Counted from the first letter of the stretch, positions 48,452 to 60,859 are shown. The stretch: 64,000 bases of DNA from Chelydra serpentina (GCA_037349315.1 JBAIAC010000014.1:22359001-22423000), one strand, 5' to 3'. The notes: generated by a model not told the origin, from the letters alone. A program made the numbers and translations.

Positions 48452-48545
48452 GAGAGACAAGGTGGGGGAGGTAATGTCTTTTATTGGACTAACTTCTGTT
48501 GGTGAGAGAGACAAGCTTTTGAGCTTACACAGAGCTCTTCAGTGG
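48452..48545 (-). mobile_element. PLE-like terminus, second family
   Basis: Reads GAGAGACAAGGTGGGGGAGG, TTTTATTGGACTAACTTCTG and GAGAGACAAGCTTTTGAGCT. Its complement has the same plan as the main PLE terminus (AAGCTTGTCTCTC... AATAAAAG), so it looks like the end of a related PLE family. Assignment is by resemblance. Confidence 0.55.
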
Positions 48546-48748
48546 TGTTAAACTAGCTGTAACAAACCTCTAATGATCTCTTGTTTCCTACCTGTTGCTA
48601 TACACAAACTTCAAATTTTAAGTACATTTGTAAGCAGCAATGATAGGTTCTGTCTTCAGGAAATGATTATAAGCTACCAAGAGCTATTATACCCATACTT
48701 TCTCTCCATCTTCCCCCAGAAATTAAACAGTGTCAGTGTGTTTGTTCT

Positions 48749-48793
<45 letters not shown>
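48749..48793 (+). repeat. (TC)n microsatellite
   Basis: About 45 bp of TC repeats with one TTT interruption. It gives a run of Leu/Ser or Arg/Glu in translated frames, which are not proteins. Confidence 0.95.
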
Positions 48794-48796
<3 letters not shown>

Positions 48797-49448
48797 AACA
48801 GAGAACCTTTGGGATTTGATCAGATGGATGCTTTTTAACTTCACATTGTAATTACTGCCTGGAGGATTGTGCACTGTAGCTCAAAAATAGTACTTAACAG
48901 TACTTTAAATAGTACTTAATAGTAATTAACAGCTACCTATATATTAGGATTTAGGTTTTTCTATACAAATGTTATTGCTATATATTGAATCATAAAAAAT
49001 TGTTGAAAATTGAAAGGGGAAAATTGTGTACTGGAAATAGTTCATAAGACAATTAGAGTGATAGGCTCTTGGGCTGTGGAGTGGTGAGGAAGATTAGTTT
49101 GATTATATTTCTTTTTAGTAATCAGTTTTTTGTATAGCATCATAAATGTATTGTGTTTTTGCAAACTCAGAATAAGATGTGACGGTTGGATCACAGAAAC
49201 CCCCTTGGGACTGCCATCCGATGTGCCTAGACTACCTCTGAGCCTGTTTTCCCTGCCAGCTTGGGACTGCAGTGCCTTTGCCTTGTTTGAGCCAGACACG
49301 CTTGCCTGCTGCAAACACAGATCCAAGTCTGAACCACATCCCTCACAAGCTGCAGGCTTAACTGAAAACAGCTTAAGAAGTGCTCCTGTCTCCAGGACTC
49401 AGATACCCAGCTCCCCATGGGGTCCAAACCCTAAATAAATCTATTTTA

Positions 49449-49628
49449 CCTGGGAGGTGAGATTCCCAGTGCAGGTAACAGACTTGTGCTAGCTCTGCTT
49501 GAGGTAGTGCACTAAAAAGAGCAATGTGGATGTTGCAACACAGGCACTTTTTAGTGCACTAGCTCAAGCTGAGCTAGCACAAGTCTGTCTACCCACGTTG
49601 GGAATCATACCTCTCAGTGGCAGTGTAG
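49449..49628. mobile_element. Palindromic MITE
   Basis: Arms 49478-49519 (ACAGACTTGTGCTAGCTC...) and 49547-49589 are reverse complements. Symmetry extends outward to GGTGAGATTCCCAG and TGGGAATCATACC. No clear target duplication. Confidence 0.7.
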
Positions 49629-49962
49629 ACATTAGATTCCTAATTCTTTTGTTATGCTTGGCTTTGGGGTGAGAGGACATTGGCCAAGCCAAATGTAACT
49701 ACTAATTATTAGCATGTTAGTATTGCAGAAGATGCATCTCAGTACTGTAAGAAATATTTTTGGAAGATATTAAAATTAGACTGATACCTGAACTTGTACT
49801 GGAAATAATAATACAATGAACTACAACCAAGCAGTAGCATCACTGGTGTATTAGCTGAGAGGACAGAAAAAAATTGTGAGATGAAATTTAAGATAGTTGC
49901 CAAAGTAAGGGAAAAATAAGTGAACACTATACAAAAAGCCATCATAAAAGAAGGAGTGACGT

Positions 49963-50076
49963 TAAGGTGACCAGTTAGCAAATGTGAAAAATCGGGACAA
50001 TTTTTCAGGGGAGGGAGGGTGTAATAGTTGCATATATAAGAAAAAGCCTCTAATATTGGGATATCTGGTCACCCTA
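49963..50076. mobile_element. MITE of the TAGGGTGACCAG family, second copy
   Basis: Ends TAAGGTGACCAG and CTGGTCACCCTA with AAATCGGGACAATTTTTC and TAATATTGGGATAT inside, matching the 124-bp MITE at 16804-16927. A decayed 8-bp duplication is possible: AGTGACGT (49955-49962) and AATGAAGT (50077-50084). Confidence 0.85.
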
Positions 50077-51885
50077 AATGAAGTAGCTATAATAAGCTGG
50101 TGGATGGATAAAAAAATATAATGCTGGACAGGATATGTGGTCATAAGAGACAGAGGAGATGCTCAGAAAATAGTGGCAATAGTGTAATCAGAACAAAGAA
50201 AATGGGAAAAGCACATGTAGAGTGATTTAAAACCATCAGCCAAAACATGCTCAGAAAGTTAAAAGAAATAAAAAAGTCAATTAATTCTTGATGAATGCAG
50301 GCTATTTAGCAACTAATAATGTACTTTGGATGGACTTTATGTAATATAAATCATGTAGAATCAATTACTCAAAATTAAAGGAAGAGGCTGGATTCTGTTT
50401 TCACATCAGTGTAAACCAGGAGTGGTTTCACTTAAGTTACACAGATGCAATTCTAAAACTCTAAAATTCTAAAAAAGAGAACAGAATCAGGTCCATTCAG
50501 AAACCCCTATATTCCAGCTCACAACTTCCCAAGTATCATATCTTCCTTTAATAGAAGCAGATTAAAAAAATTCTTTACAAGTGACAGATGAGATTTTATT
50601 ATTTTCTCCACTATGCTAGTTAAATAGTACATGAGGTGTCTGAAAGGAAAGAGCTGGTGGAGATCCACAGTAAATGAGTAAATCTTCCAGATCTTTTGAA
50701 AATTTTACACTCAAAATGCATAATTGACTTAAGAACCTAAAACTTATTGACTCCTAAGTCACTTTTGAAAATGGCACTTGGCGCTTAAGTCATTTAGGCT
50801 CCTTTGAAAATTTTACCGTACATCTCAAAAGGGAACAAAAAGGTTGAAAGAAGCATCTGCTAGAAAGGTCAAAATTCAAATTTGGGAATTTTCCTTTATT
50901 ATCAACCCGTAGGGAGGGAATATCAGAGGTCATGATTCTAGCTCAACTGAAACATGGAAGTTAATTGTATCTATCACCCTATTGTAAGTCTATGCATACT
51001 ACAGCATGCACCTGCACACAACATCAAGTTATTACTTTCAGATAGACTATTCTTGTCCCAAAGAATTTACAGTCTTGGGGTATTGTACAGCATCAGGCAC
51101 ATTATCAATATTACATAGAAGCAAATAGAAATTCCAAGAGTGTGCTTCCTATCTTGAGTCCATTATATCTAAAATATTGTTTTTGTGGAACAAGACATAA
51201 TAGCCTTAAACATTAGTCTTAAATTCATTTTTTGTTTTTTTTACATTTTTAATCTTTTTCAAATATTGTTTTGAATGAACAATATATACATTTGCTATTT
51301 AACAAAGGTGTTCCTATTGCTTTATTTCTGATTATAATCAAAGAATTTATTTAAGTATTGTAGACTAAGAATAATCCATCAGGAACGAAACCACCAGTTT
51401 CTACTGCTTAGTGAAAAGCAAGGTGTTGCTTTTATGTCCTTTTAAAAAAAGGAAGGACTATTTATTTTAATAACTACATGTGGTAGCAGAAGAAGTGAGG
51501 ACTTCATATTTGGAATCTGGAGTTAATACATTCTCTGATACATTCAGTGATAACTGGTTCCCAAAGTTGTTTTTTTTTTTTTTAAGAGAGGTTACGCAGG
51601 AGTTTAAATGTAGCAATCTTAATTGTATTACTGGCAGTAGTCTTGTTTAAAATAATTTGTCGATGAAAAAACCTTATACATGTAAAAAATACATGCAGAG
51701 TTAATGGGATTAATTCTGAAATCCAAATTTCATAATTATGTGATATGGCAAGGATTGTGTCCCTTTCATGTTCAGATGACAGATCAGTTCCTCCTCACCA
51801 CAAAAAAAATAAAAAAAAAAAATTAAGCACATTTTTTGTTTGTCAGCCTGCTCACATGTATTCTGGGTTTTCTAGATAAACTCAG

Positions 51886-51980
51886 ACAGGTTTGGCCGAT
51901 CACAGCTCCCACTGGCCGTGGTTCGCAGTTCCAGACCAATGGGGGCTGCAGGAAGCGGCGGCCAGCACATCCCTCGGAAA
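51886..51980. mobile_element. Fragment of the 333-bp palindromic MITE family
   Basis: CAGGTTTGGCCGATCACAGC, CTGGCCGTGGTTCGCAGTTC and CCAATGGGGGCTGC match one arm of the element at 34591-34923. It lacks both ends. Confidence 0.75.
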
Positions 51981-52986
51981 TACAAGATGTAGTTTTCTGC
52001 TCTTTCAAGTGAACAAAAGTAAAAAATAATATAATCATTTGACTGCTTTTCAGCCAATGGGATTACTCTGATGAACTGGGAGGGCTTTCGTAGGTCATTC
52101 ACCTGAGGTCAGGCTGTAACAAATGATAGTTGCTAAAGAGCCTGCTCAGGTTTTCACACACTCTTCTCTCCCTTTTCCCCCTTGTTATTTAGTTATCACT
52201 GTGACCGTTACAGACTCATTTTGTATCTTGCTTACATCTGTGGTCACAGTTGATATGCAGGCTTCTTTGAGCTTTCTCCAGAGCAGCGATGACTAGTATA
52301 TAACACTTCAAGCCTATATGACCATAAGCAAAATAGTGAAACTAGCTATACACAAAGTGCTGTCAAAATACTGACAAAAAGTTTTTCCTACTTACTTTCA
52401 TTTATAGTAATCTTAGCTGTTGCTTATAACTATAGTTCAGACTTATGGAAATGTTTAATTTTTCAAATTTATGGTGTCTCCTTAAAATAGTCTAATAGTG
52501 CTTTCCTTTCGCTAACTACTATAATCTTATAATGTGGTTCAACACTGTCCTTCAGGTGGGGGAAAAAAAGCTGCCTCTACACATTTTTTAAATGTGTCTT
52601 TGAAATTGAGGTTGTTTAGGTGCATGTATAAAGAACAAATTGAGTCAGTCCTCAGCAGACTTGAGAGATGCAGATCATTTAGTAATTCATATAATAAAAT
52701 CCATGTTTTGTGATACAGGTATCTGTTCGAGATTTCTGTTTGACCAGTAACCTGACTGTCTGACCTAATCCATTTAAGGGTTTTGCATGGTGACCTCTGG
52801 TAATCTCTCTTAGGATCAGATTTCTTTAATATAACATTGTTACCATTTCTTTCTTTGAAGAGAGAGAATTTAAAACCCAAAGGAGAAGATAGGCAACCTG
52901 TTCCTGAGCTAATTGTTTTTGTACTATCCCGGTGTGTTTTTCCCCATATTAGATGCTGCTATTTATTGTTTTGTTTCTCCTTTTAG

Positions 52987-53203
52987 TGTTTGACTACAGC
53001 TACAGAGATTACATTCTGTCCTGGTATGGGCACCTCAGCAAAGATGAAGGACAGCTGTACCACCTGCTATCTGAAGATTTCTGGGAAATCGCCAAGCAGC
53101 TGCGACATCGGCTGGGTCACATTGATGTAGTGAAAGTTGTCTGCAGTGATGTAGTGAAAACTTTACTCACTCACTTCTGTGACCTTAAAGCAGCCAATGC
53201 CAG
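52987..53203 (+). CDS. SNX25: SNX25 exon 3 (217 bp), start of the PXA domain
   Basis: Acceptor TTTTAG ends at 52986 and the donor GTAAAA starts at 53204. It continues the one-base phase of exon 2 and leaves two bases, AG, of an arginine codon. Translation VFDYSYRDYILSWYGHL, EGQLYHLLSEDFWEIAKQL, then DVVKTLLTHFCDLKAANAR, closely matches vertebrate SNX25 at the start of its PXA domain, a lipid-binding region. The next exon (family wording HEEQPRPFVLHACL) was not found in the remaining 10.8 kb. Confidence 0.97.
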
Positions 53204-54445
53204 GTAAAACAAATAAAAACCCACCAATGCTTATCCCCTGTCCTCCCAGTATTTTAGTAGAGTTTTCTGCTTGTCACATTCTTTCCTTTTGGATGAACTG
53301 CCTTGAGGCAATAAAGAGCTTACAATTGAGAGAGAGAAACAGTAAAGACAGGCAACATATAAGTAACATATGTAGTCCTTACTGTTGTTTGTGAGATGCC
53401 TGCTACACTTTTGGGCACTTGGGGGAAAGGAAACTCTCATGTTTCTTTTTCAAATAGGTCAACTTCATCACTCTGTTTATAATCCTGTTCTTTGGTCACC
53501 ATGCAGGAAGGTACGTGAGTAACTGGGGGTGCCATGAGACTGACAGGATTTGGAAATGAGAACAAAAAGCCATGTACATTCTTTCCAGAAAAGTGCAAGT
53601 GTTAATTCCATAATCTCCCCCCCCCCCCTTCTCTCCTCTGGTACCAGAAAGCAAAGCCCCATGGTTCCTCTCTGTCAAAAGCCTCCCTTGCAAAAACAAA
53701 ATGTTCTATTAGACAAGTTGTTGGGCCAGGTTTTTCTCCTATTATTAGTCTTTTCTTTGAGAGAGCTCTCTTTATACAGCACTGGGGACTATAAGGTATT
53801 CTCCTCTTAATACCTTGATTGCACTCAATCTGGAACTTGAAAATGGCTAGCTGTACTTTTAACTGGCTGTATGCATATGCATTCCTTGATCTGAGTGTAG
53901 AATATAAACTTGCAAATTAGGCACATTTGTGCCTGTCTGCTTCAGAAAATTGCTTTTAAAATTACTCTAATTGAAATATTCTTTGGCTTGTGTGATGAGA
54001 CTTTGTACCTTCAGGTTGTTTTGCTCACAGTGATATCCATTTGTGCTCTTTGCCCACAATGACGTCCACAGGTCTGTTTCTGATATTGCTCCAGGGAAAA
54101 GACTACTTTCTCTATGCCCATGACCAATCTATATGCTACCCCTTTCCCTGTCTTCCTGAGCAGACAGTCTTAGTGTTTTACTGGCAGGTGCCAACCTGAA
54201 TTTCCCCCAGTACATAACAAGCAAAGCCAAAGAGAGGTTTACTGGTGGTCACTGTTGCGAGGAAAAAAAAGAAAATAAACAGGTGATCTTTATGTACCTG
54301 CAGTGGGGCATATATAAAATTCTCTCAGTTGACCTTTAATTTCAGTTCCAGAATATTTGCATGTTACTTGTTTCTCAACAATGGTCGATGTCTCTTGGCT
54401 TTCTGATACTCTTGGCTGTGTTCTCTGAGTGTGCTACTGTAGTTT

Positions 54446-54680
54446 AAAGAAAATAAGAAAGAAATACTTGTGGCACCTTAGAGACTAATAAATTTATTTC
54501 AGCATAATTCGTGGGTTAGAACCCACTTCATCGGATGCATGGAATGGAACATACAGTGGACAGATATTTATACAGTCAGAGAAACATGATAAGGTGGAAG
54601 TGCCTATACCAACCTTAAGAGGCTAATTAATTGAGAGGAACCATAACAGCAGGGGAAGAAAAACCTTTGAAGTGATAAAC
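54446..54680 (-). repeat. PLE terminal repeat, left (3') copy
   Basis: 235 bp with the complement of TTTATCACTTCAAAGG at its inner edge and AAGTATTTCTTTC... at its outer edge. It pairs as an inverted repeat with 56604-56843. Confidence 0.88.
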
Positions 54681-54747
54681 AAGATGGCCATTGCAGACAG
54701 TTGACACACAGGTGTGAATGAGGATCGTTAACTTAAGGGAAATAGAT

Positions 54748-56603
54748 TCAATTAACGTAATGGCCAAGCCATTCCAAGTCTCTATTTAATCCTGAGTTGA
54801 TGGTATCTAGTTTGCATATCAATTCAAGTTCAACAGCTTCTCGTTGTAGCCTGTTTTTTAAGTTTATCTGCTGTAAAATTGCGACCCTCAAGTCTGTCAC
54901 TGAGTGGTTAGGGAGGTTGAAATGTTCTCCTACTGGTTTTTGAATGTTATGATTCCTGATGTCAGATTTATGTCCGTTTATTCTTTTGCATAGAGACTGT
55001 CCGGTTTGGCCAATGTACATGGCAGAGGGGCATTGCTAGCACATGATGGCATAAATCACATTGGTAGATGTGCAGGTGAAAGAGCCCCTGATGGTGTGGC
55101 GGATGTGATTAGGTCCTATGATGGTATCACCTAAATCGATATGTGGACAGAGTTGGCATCAGGCTTTGTTGCAAGGATAGGTTCCTGGGTTAGTGTTTTT
55201 GTTGTATGGTGTGTGGTTGCTGGTGAGTATTTGCTTCAGGTTGGGGGGCTGTTTGTAAGCGAGGACTGGTCTGTCTCCCAAGATCTGTGAGAGTGAGGGA
55301 TCATCTTTTAGGATAGGTTGTAGATCTTTGATGATGCGCTGGAGAGGTTTTAGTTGGGGGCTAAAGGTGACAGCTAGTGGCGTTCTGTTATTTTCTTTTT
55401 TGGGCCTGTCCTGTAGGTGACCCCTGGGTACTCTTTTGGCTCTGTCAATCTGTTTTTTTACTTCAGCGGGTGGGTATTGTAGTTTTAAGAATGCTTGATA
55501 GAGATCTTGTAGGTGTTTGTCTCTGTCTGAGGGATTGGAGCAAATGCGGTTGTATCTTAGAGCTTGGCTGTAAACAATGGATCGTGTGGTGTGTCCTGGA
55601 TGGAAGCTGGAGGCATGTAGGTAAGTATAACGGTCAGTAGGTTTCCGGTATAGGGTGGTGTTTATGTGACCATCGCTTATTAGCATAGTAGTGTCTAGGA
55701 AATGGACCGCTTGTGTGGACTGGTCTAGGCTGAGGTTGATGGTGGGATGGAAATTGTTGAAATCATGGTGGAATTCCTCAAGGGCTTCTTTTCCATGGGT
55801 CCAAATGATGAAGATATCATCAATGTAGCGCAAGTAGAGTAGGGGTGTTAGGGGACGAGAGCTGAGGAAGCGTTGTTCTAAGTCAGCCATAAAAATGTTG
55901 GCATATTGTGAGGCCATGCGGGTACCCATAGCAGTGCCACTGACTTGAAGGTATATATTGTCCCCAAATGTAAAATAGTTGTGGGTGAGGACAAAATCAC
56001 AAAGTTCAGCCACCAGGTTAGCCGTGGCAGTATTGGGGATACTGTTCCTGACAGCTTGTAATCCATCTTTGTGTGGGATGTTAGTGTAGAGGGCTTCTAC
56101 ATCCATAGTGGCCAGGATGGTGTTGTCTGGAAGATCACCGATGGATTGTAGTTTCCTCAGGAAGTCAGTGGTGTCGCGAAGATAGCTGGGAGTGCTGGTA
56201 GCATAGGGCCTGAGGAGAGAGTCCACATAGCCAGACAATCCTGCTGTTAGGGTGCCAATGCCTGAGATGATGGGGTGTCCAGGATTTCCAGGATTATGGA
56301 TCTTGGGTAGCAAATAGAATACCCCTGGTCGGGGTTCTAGGCATGTGTCTGTACAAATTTGTTCTTGTGCTTTTCCAGGGAGTTTCTGGAGCAGATGGTG
56401 TAGTTTCTTTTGGTACTCCACAGTGGGGTCAGAGGATAATGGCCTGTAGAATGTGGAGTTACAGAGCTGCCTGGCAGCTTCTTGTTCATATGCCAATTTA
56501 TTCATGATGACGAGAGCTCCTCCTTTGTCAGCCTTTTTGATTATGATGTTAAAGTTGTTCCTGAGGCTGTTGATGGGATTGTGTTCAGCACGGCTGAGGT
56601 TAT
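54748..56603 (-). pseudogene. PLE reverse transcriptase and GIY-YIG endonuclease, two in-frame stops
   Basis: Open from the right-hand terminal-repeat junction (HNLSRAEHNPINSLRN) through the RT. Clear RT motifs are TMDVEALYTNIPH, GTAMGTRMASQYANIFMADL and the catalytic box LRYIDDIFIIW, then a linker to PCNKA. A stop at 55159-55161 and a second TAG at about 55035-55037 interrupt the same frame, which then carries the GIY-YIG start MYIGQTGQSLCKRINGHKSD and ends at 54748. Both stops are one base from sense codons (CGA and CAG). No frameshift is seen over roughly 600 codons, so this copy is young or recently lost. RT acts in target-primed copying; GIY-YIG nicks target DNA. Confidence 0.93.
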
Positions 56604-56881
56604 GTTTATCACTTCAAAGGTTTTTCTTCCCCTGCTGTTATGGTTCCTCTCAATTAATTAGCCTCTTAAGGTTGGTCTACGCACTTCCACCTTATCATGT
56701 TTCTCTGACTGTATAAATATCTATCCACTGTATGTTCCATTCCATGCATCCGATGAAGTGGGTTCTAACCCACGAAAGCTTATGCTGAAATAAATTTTAG
56801 TTTCTAAGGTGCCACAAGTATTTCTTTCTTTCTTATTTTCTTTTTGCTGACACAGACAAACACGGCTACTACACTGTAACT
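56604..56881 (+). repeat. PLE terminal repeat, right (5') inverted copy plus tail
   Basis: Inverted copy of 54446-54680 starting at GTTTATCACTTCAAAGG, followed by a tail that starts GCTGACACAGACAAACACGG and ends at the target duplication. Confidence 0.88.
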
Positions 56882-59248
56882 TACTGTAGTTTGTCACTCT
56901 GACTTTTGAGCACAAGGTGAGCTCTGTCTAGAAGAAAAATTAGATATCAACTATCTTTCCTTTTAGTCCAGTTAAAAAGAAGTTGGAGACTTTTTTGTGA
57001 CTATTGTTTAGGTATCAAAATACTCAAGTCTTGATTAACAAAAAGCCACCATTGAAATTGGGGAAATATTCAAAACTGTAGTTTCCTCGTTTCTGGTGCG
57101 ATAAAATTTTTACTTTTGCTTTGGATCCCTTATTTCCTGTTTATAATTATGTCCATTTCAACTGGATCTTTGTTTTTGGGTTGGGTCATCGCATTTTTGT
57201 TCTCACTATACTCAGAGTTATAACTAATCCTTTGCTTATTTTCCATTTACTTTTTTTGCTTTGAGTTGATCATGCATCTTTGAGAACACCTGTGAAGGCT
57301 GGGAAACATTAATATGCAAATGAAAAGGTCACCCCAGAAATCCATGTGTACAATGATAATCACATTTCTTAATGTACAGATTAGTATTTCATGCAAATTT
57401 TAAAATTCCTAAATGCAGATAACAAAAAGGTTAAAACTGGACAGGTTGATTACTCTTGCCACAGTATAAGATCCTGATACTGGTTCTTAGAAGATCCTTT
57501 TTGGTTTTAGGAGCATTCTGAGTTTTTTGTATTAAGTTAATTGTCCACGTCTGTTGTACGAGAGATTCACAGTAGTCACATCAGAGGGTCCCATAACTTG
57601 GGGGAGTCTGAATTATGTCACTTCTCAATCTGAAGCTTGAGCACCACAAAAATCTTTCCAGCTCACAGACACATAATGATTTTTAAAAAGCAAACACCAA
57701 AATTGGGAACAAACTCTGCTACAGAATTTTGAATCGATATCTCTAATTGATATAGTATGGCTCAGAGTCTAAATTTTGAAAAATATGGTAAGTTTAGACT
57801 GAAACTTGGATGTTTTTGTCTTTGTGTCTGTGATAGAAGCCCGTTAATTTGTGAGAGTGAAATCATGGAATAATTTCCTGTTGTCATAATTACACAAATG
57901 CCTCCTGTGCATTGTAGTGGCTCCATGTAATTTTGTTACATATTATGATAGCAAAGAGGGTCAAGTTCAGTAAGTGACCTAGAGAATTTTAAATACATCT
58001 TGTAACATTTTTAGAGAGGATGTTATTCAGACAAGGCTGGAAAGGGTAGGAAGTCTTCTCACCTCCATGAGGCTAAAGACATTAATCTCTTCTATGTGAA
58101 GTTCATAGGGTTTTTGTCACCCACTTCACTCCAGGTCACCTTTTAAACTCATCCCTTTCCACCTGCCTTGGCTAATAAAAGAAACAAGGATGGCTAATTC
58201 TTCCAGTCCCATGTGGAGCCTTCTGAGATGCTACAGTGCGGGTAAAGGGGTAGACAGAGCAATACAAGCTCTTCCCTTTCATATGACTCACCCAGAGAGT
58301 GACATTGGTCCAGCAGGAGCTGGAAAAGATTCTGTCACTCTTAATTTCCCCTGTAACATTTCTACATTTTATTTGGCTGTTAATGTTCTCCCAGAGTATG
58401 AAAGGGGTTAGATAGTTTGACTGTGGCAGTTCTTGGTCACGTGCATGTAGTTAACTGATTTCCACATTTGAGATTGGAAAGGAGATTTTGCCCAAGGCAT
58501 ATTGCCTGGGGCCTTAGTGATTTTTCCCCCACTCTTTCTTTGAAGCATTGAGAATGAAGTGCCTATTACAGGATGAGGTGAGCGTATTCTGCATGATGGA
58601 TTTCCTGTAACTGCAGGGGATGGGAATTGGTGAACCTCAATTCTTCTTGTGTTCTGCTTGTTTCTGTGTCATTGTTCCCTTAATGTCTCATCCAAATGGC
58701 TGGTTTTGGCTTGAGTAAAGCATAGAAAAGCTGAATACTAGCCATGCTATTTTATTATCGTAGATGGATCGTGAGCTGAATAGGGTGGCGAATAAATCAC
58801 TGGAAATTATCCTAACGGGTCTGTTGGAGACACCATCTGTCATGGCAGCATACTCTAAGTTCTGGCTATGCTAGAGAACAAAAAGCACTCTAATGCCTGA
58901 AATTCATTCTCTATGTGTCTCGTAATATAAAATATTTGTTTTATTTCAAAGGCAGAAAGGAAAAATGCCTTTAGATTAAATTACACAGTCTGAGATTGTA
59001 GGAGTTTGGCAGAATAAGGCCAGATTCTAAATTACTGTGGGTGTGGAGATAGGGGTAGTTACCCCTCACCCACTCTTGGACCTAATAACAGCAGTGCCTG
59101 TTGCATAGGTGTAAAGGCACTATTAGTGTGACTGGAGGGAGTCTGCATTGTGGACTTCTTACGTTGTCTCCAGGCTGTGAGTAAACAGCAGATTTATTTT
59201 TTTCATCACTTTTAATCTATATTTTTATGTATCTTAATTTAAGAGTAA

Positions 59249-59545
59249 GCCCAGGTCTACACTACCCCCCCCTGTCGAACTAAGGTACGCAACTTCAGCT
59301 ACGTGAATAACGTAGCTGAAGTCGAAGTACCTTAGTTCGAATGAAAAAGCACTTACCCCGGGGTCCACACGCGGTGCGCAGGCTCCCCCGTCGACTCCGC
59401 CTACTCTGTTCGTCGAGCTGGATTACCAGCGTCGATGACGGAGCACTTCCTGGTTCGATTTATCGCGTCTTGACAAGATGCGATAAATCGAACCCAGAAC
59501 ATCGATCCCGCGCCTCCGACCGGACGCGTAAGTATAGACCTACCC
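59249..59545. mobile_element. 297-bp MITE with TAA duplication, copy 2
   Basis: Begins GCCCAGGTCTACACT and ends TAAGTATAGACCTACCC, flanked by TAA at 59246-59248 and 59546-59548. It is the reverse-orientation relative of 32267-32561, sharing the CAGCTACGTGAATAACGTAG and TTTATCGCGTCTTGACAAG hairpins. PIF/Harbinger-like by duplication. Confidence 0.88.
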
Positions 59546-60177
59546 TAAAACATTTTTCCCCCAAATAGGAATAGAGAGCGACAGGCTGCTTTTTGGTAAA
59601 ATTGTTGCAGGTTTTTGCCATTAGATTCACAAGGCCAGTCATGACTTAGTGACATTGATCCCCGAGGCTGTTGAGCATAGGGTTTTAGGGCAGTTTCTAG
59701 CTCTTAGCAAACTTAAAGGGAAAACTGTCTTGTGCGTATATAGCTATCTCTTCCTGGAAACAAACAACACAGAAATTACATCAAGTTCTCATTACAAAGC
59801 TATTGGTTAGGTCTTTTTTTTCCCCAGTAGTAATATATAGCTTGGTTCTCAATTGTCTTGGCTCTGTGTGTTTTTGTATATTACATATAATGTGTGTCAT
59901 TATGCTTGCTATACTTATTACAGTGTATAGGGTAAGTAATAGTCAGTGTAAAATAGAAAGCATTGTTACTGTGAAGTCAGTAGGAGTTGGTACAAAGAGA
60001 CCTTGAGAACTAGATTGAACAAAGCCCCAAACACACCCAACCTTAAGGATACTTGGAGTACGGCTCCCAATCTTTCCTTTTTCTTTTATAATTCCATTTG
60101 TCTCTCACAGTTTAAAAATGTCAAGAACTGCTTATCATGCCAACCCTCTGAAAACTAATATCAAGAAGATTAACTTT

Positions 60178-60595
60178 CAGAGTGGTAGCCGTGTTAGTCT
60201 GTATCCGCAAAAAGAATGAGGAGTACTTGTGGCACCTTAGAGACTAACACATTTATTTGGGCATAAGCTTTTGTGGGCTAAAACCTACTTCATCAGATGC
60301 ATAGAGTGGAACATACAGTAGGAGATATATATACATGTGTGTGTATAGATATAGATATTAGTGTGTGTATATATAATACACGTGTGGGTATATATGTATG
60401 TGTGTGTATGTGTGTGTGTGTGTATACACACACACACGCAACATGAAAAGATGAGGGTTGCCATACCAACTCTAAGAGACTAATCAATTAAGGTGGGCTA
60501 TTATCAGCAGGAGTAAAAAAAGCTTTTGTAGTGATAATCAGGATGGCCCATTTCAAACAGTTGACAAGAAGGTGTGAGTAACAGTAGGGGAAAAC
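60178..60595 (-). mobile_element. PLE 3' end with tail, interrupted by microsatellite
   Basis: Starts with the tail TAGCCGTGTTAGTCTGTATC, then the terminus with CACCTTAGAGACTAACACAT, CCTACTTCATCAGATGCATA and, after a simple repeat, CAGTTGACAAGAAGGTGTGA, which matches the inner flank of the left PLE terminus near 54700. So this is a 5'-truncated minus-strand PLE with its tail at the 3' end. Confidence 0.85.
60325..60440 (+). repeat. (TA/TG)n microsatellite within a PLE
   Basis: Mixed ATATAT and GTGTGT repeats ending in a self-complementary TGTGTGTGTATACACACAC. It sits at the point where other PLE copies read CATACAGT-GGACAGATATT. Confidence 0.9.
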
Positions 60596-60859
60596 TTAGC
60601 ATGGGGAAATACTAATTTACTAATATTTCACTCATTTTGGGATAGCCAAATAAAAGGCCCTTGCTTTCCTAAGCAATTACACTGTTGCATTCAATTCTGT
60701 GCGGATAAGTATGTTTGAAGAACTTGTAAGATGGAAGTATGTCTGAAATGAAACTCATGAATTATTAATGTTGATTTCACTTCACAAGGAAGTAAAAAGT
60801 AATGATTTGTAATGCATGCTGTGCAAGCCACAAATGTGACACACACTGTCTGTATGAAA

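Larger units (their letters stand above)
45252..52986 (+). other. SNX25: SNX25 intron 2 (7.7 kb)
   Basis: Bounded by GTGAGT and the acceptor TTTCTCCTTTTAG. It contains a solo LTR, CR1, PLE-like and MITE fragments listed separately. Stretches 47.8-48.4 and 50.1-51.8 kb show no gene. Confidence 0.85.
54446..56881 (-). mobile_element. Penelope-like element, 2.4 kb, with inverted terminal repeats
   Basis: Coding strand is minus. Flanked by a perfect 11-bp target duplication TACTGTAGTTT at 54435-54445 and 56882-56892. The 235-bp terminus 54446-54680 recurs reversed at 56604-56843; both carry GATGAAGTGGGTTCTAACCC or its complement. Beyond the right copy is a tail of about 38 bp (complement TAGCCGTGTTTGTCTGTGTC) absent at the left end. 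Between the termini lie the reverse transcriptase and GIY-YIG coding parts. The RT N-terminus is cut at the right terminal copy, so the element is 5' truncated before the inverted copy. Confidence 0.92.

Noticed and set aside
49130..49438. 102-codon plus-strand frame as a possible exon
   Set aside because: No recognisable domain and no fit with SNX25 phases or sequence.
55377..56716. Plus-strand frames across the PLE
   Set aside because: Antisense shadows of the reverse transcriptase on the minus strand.
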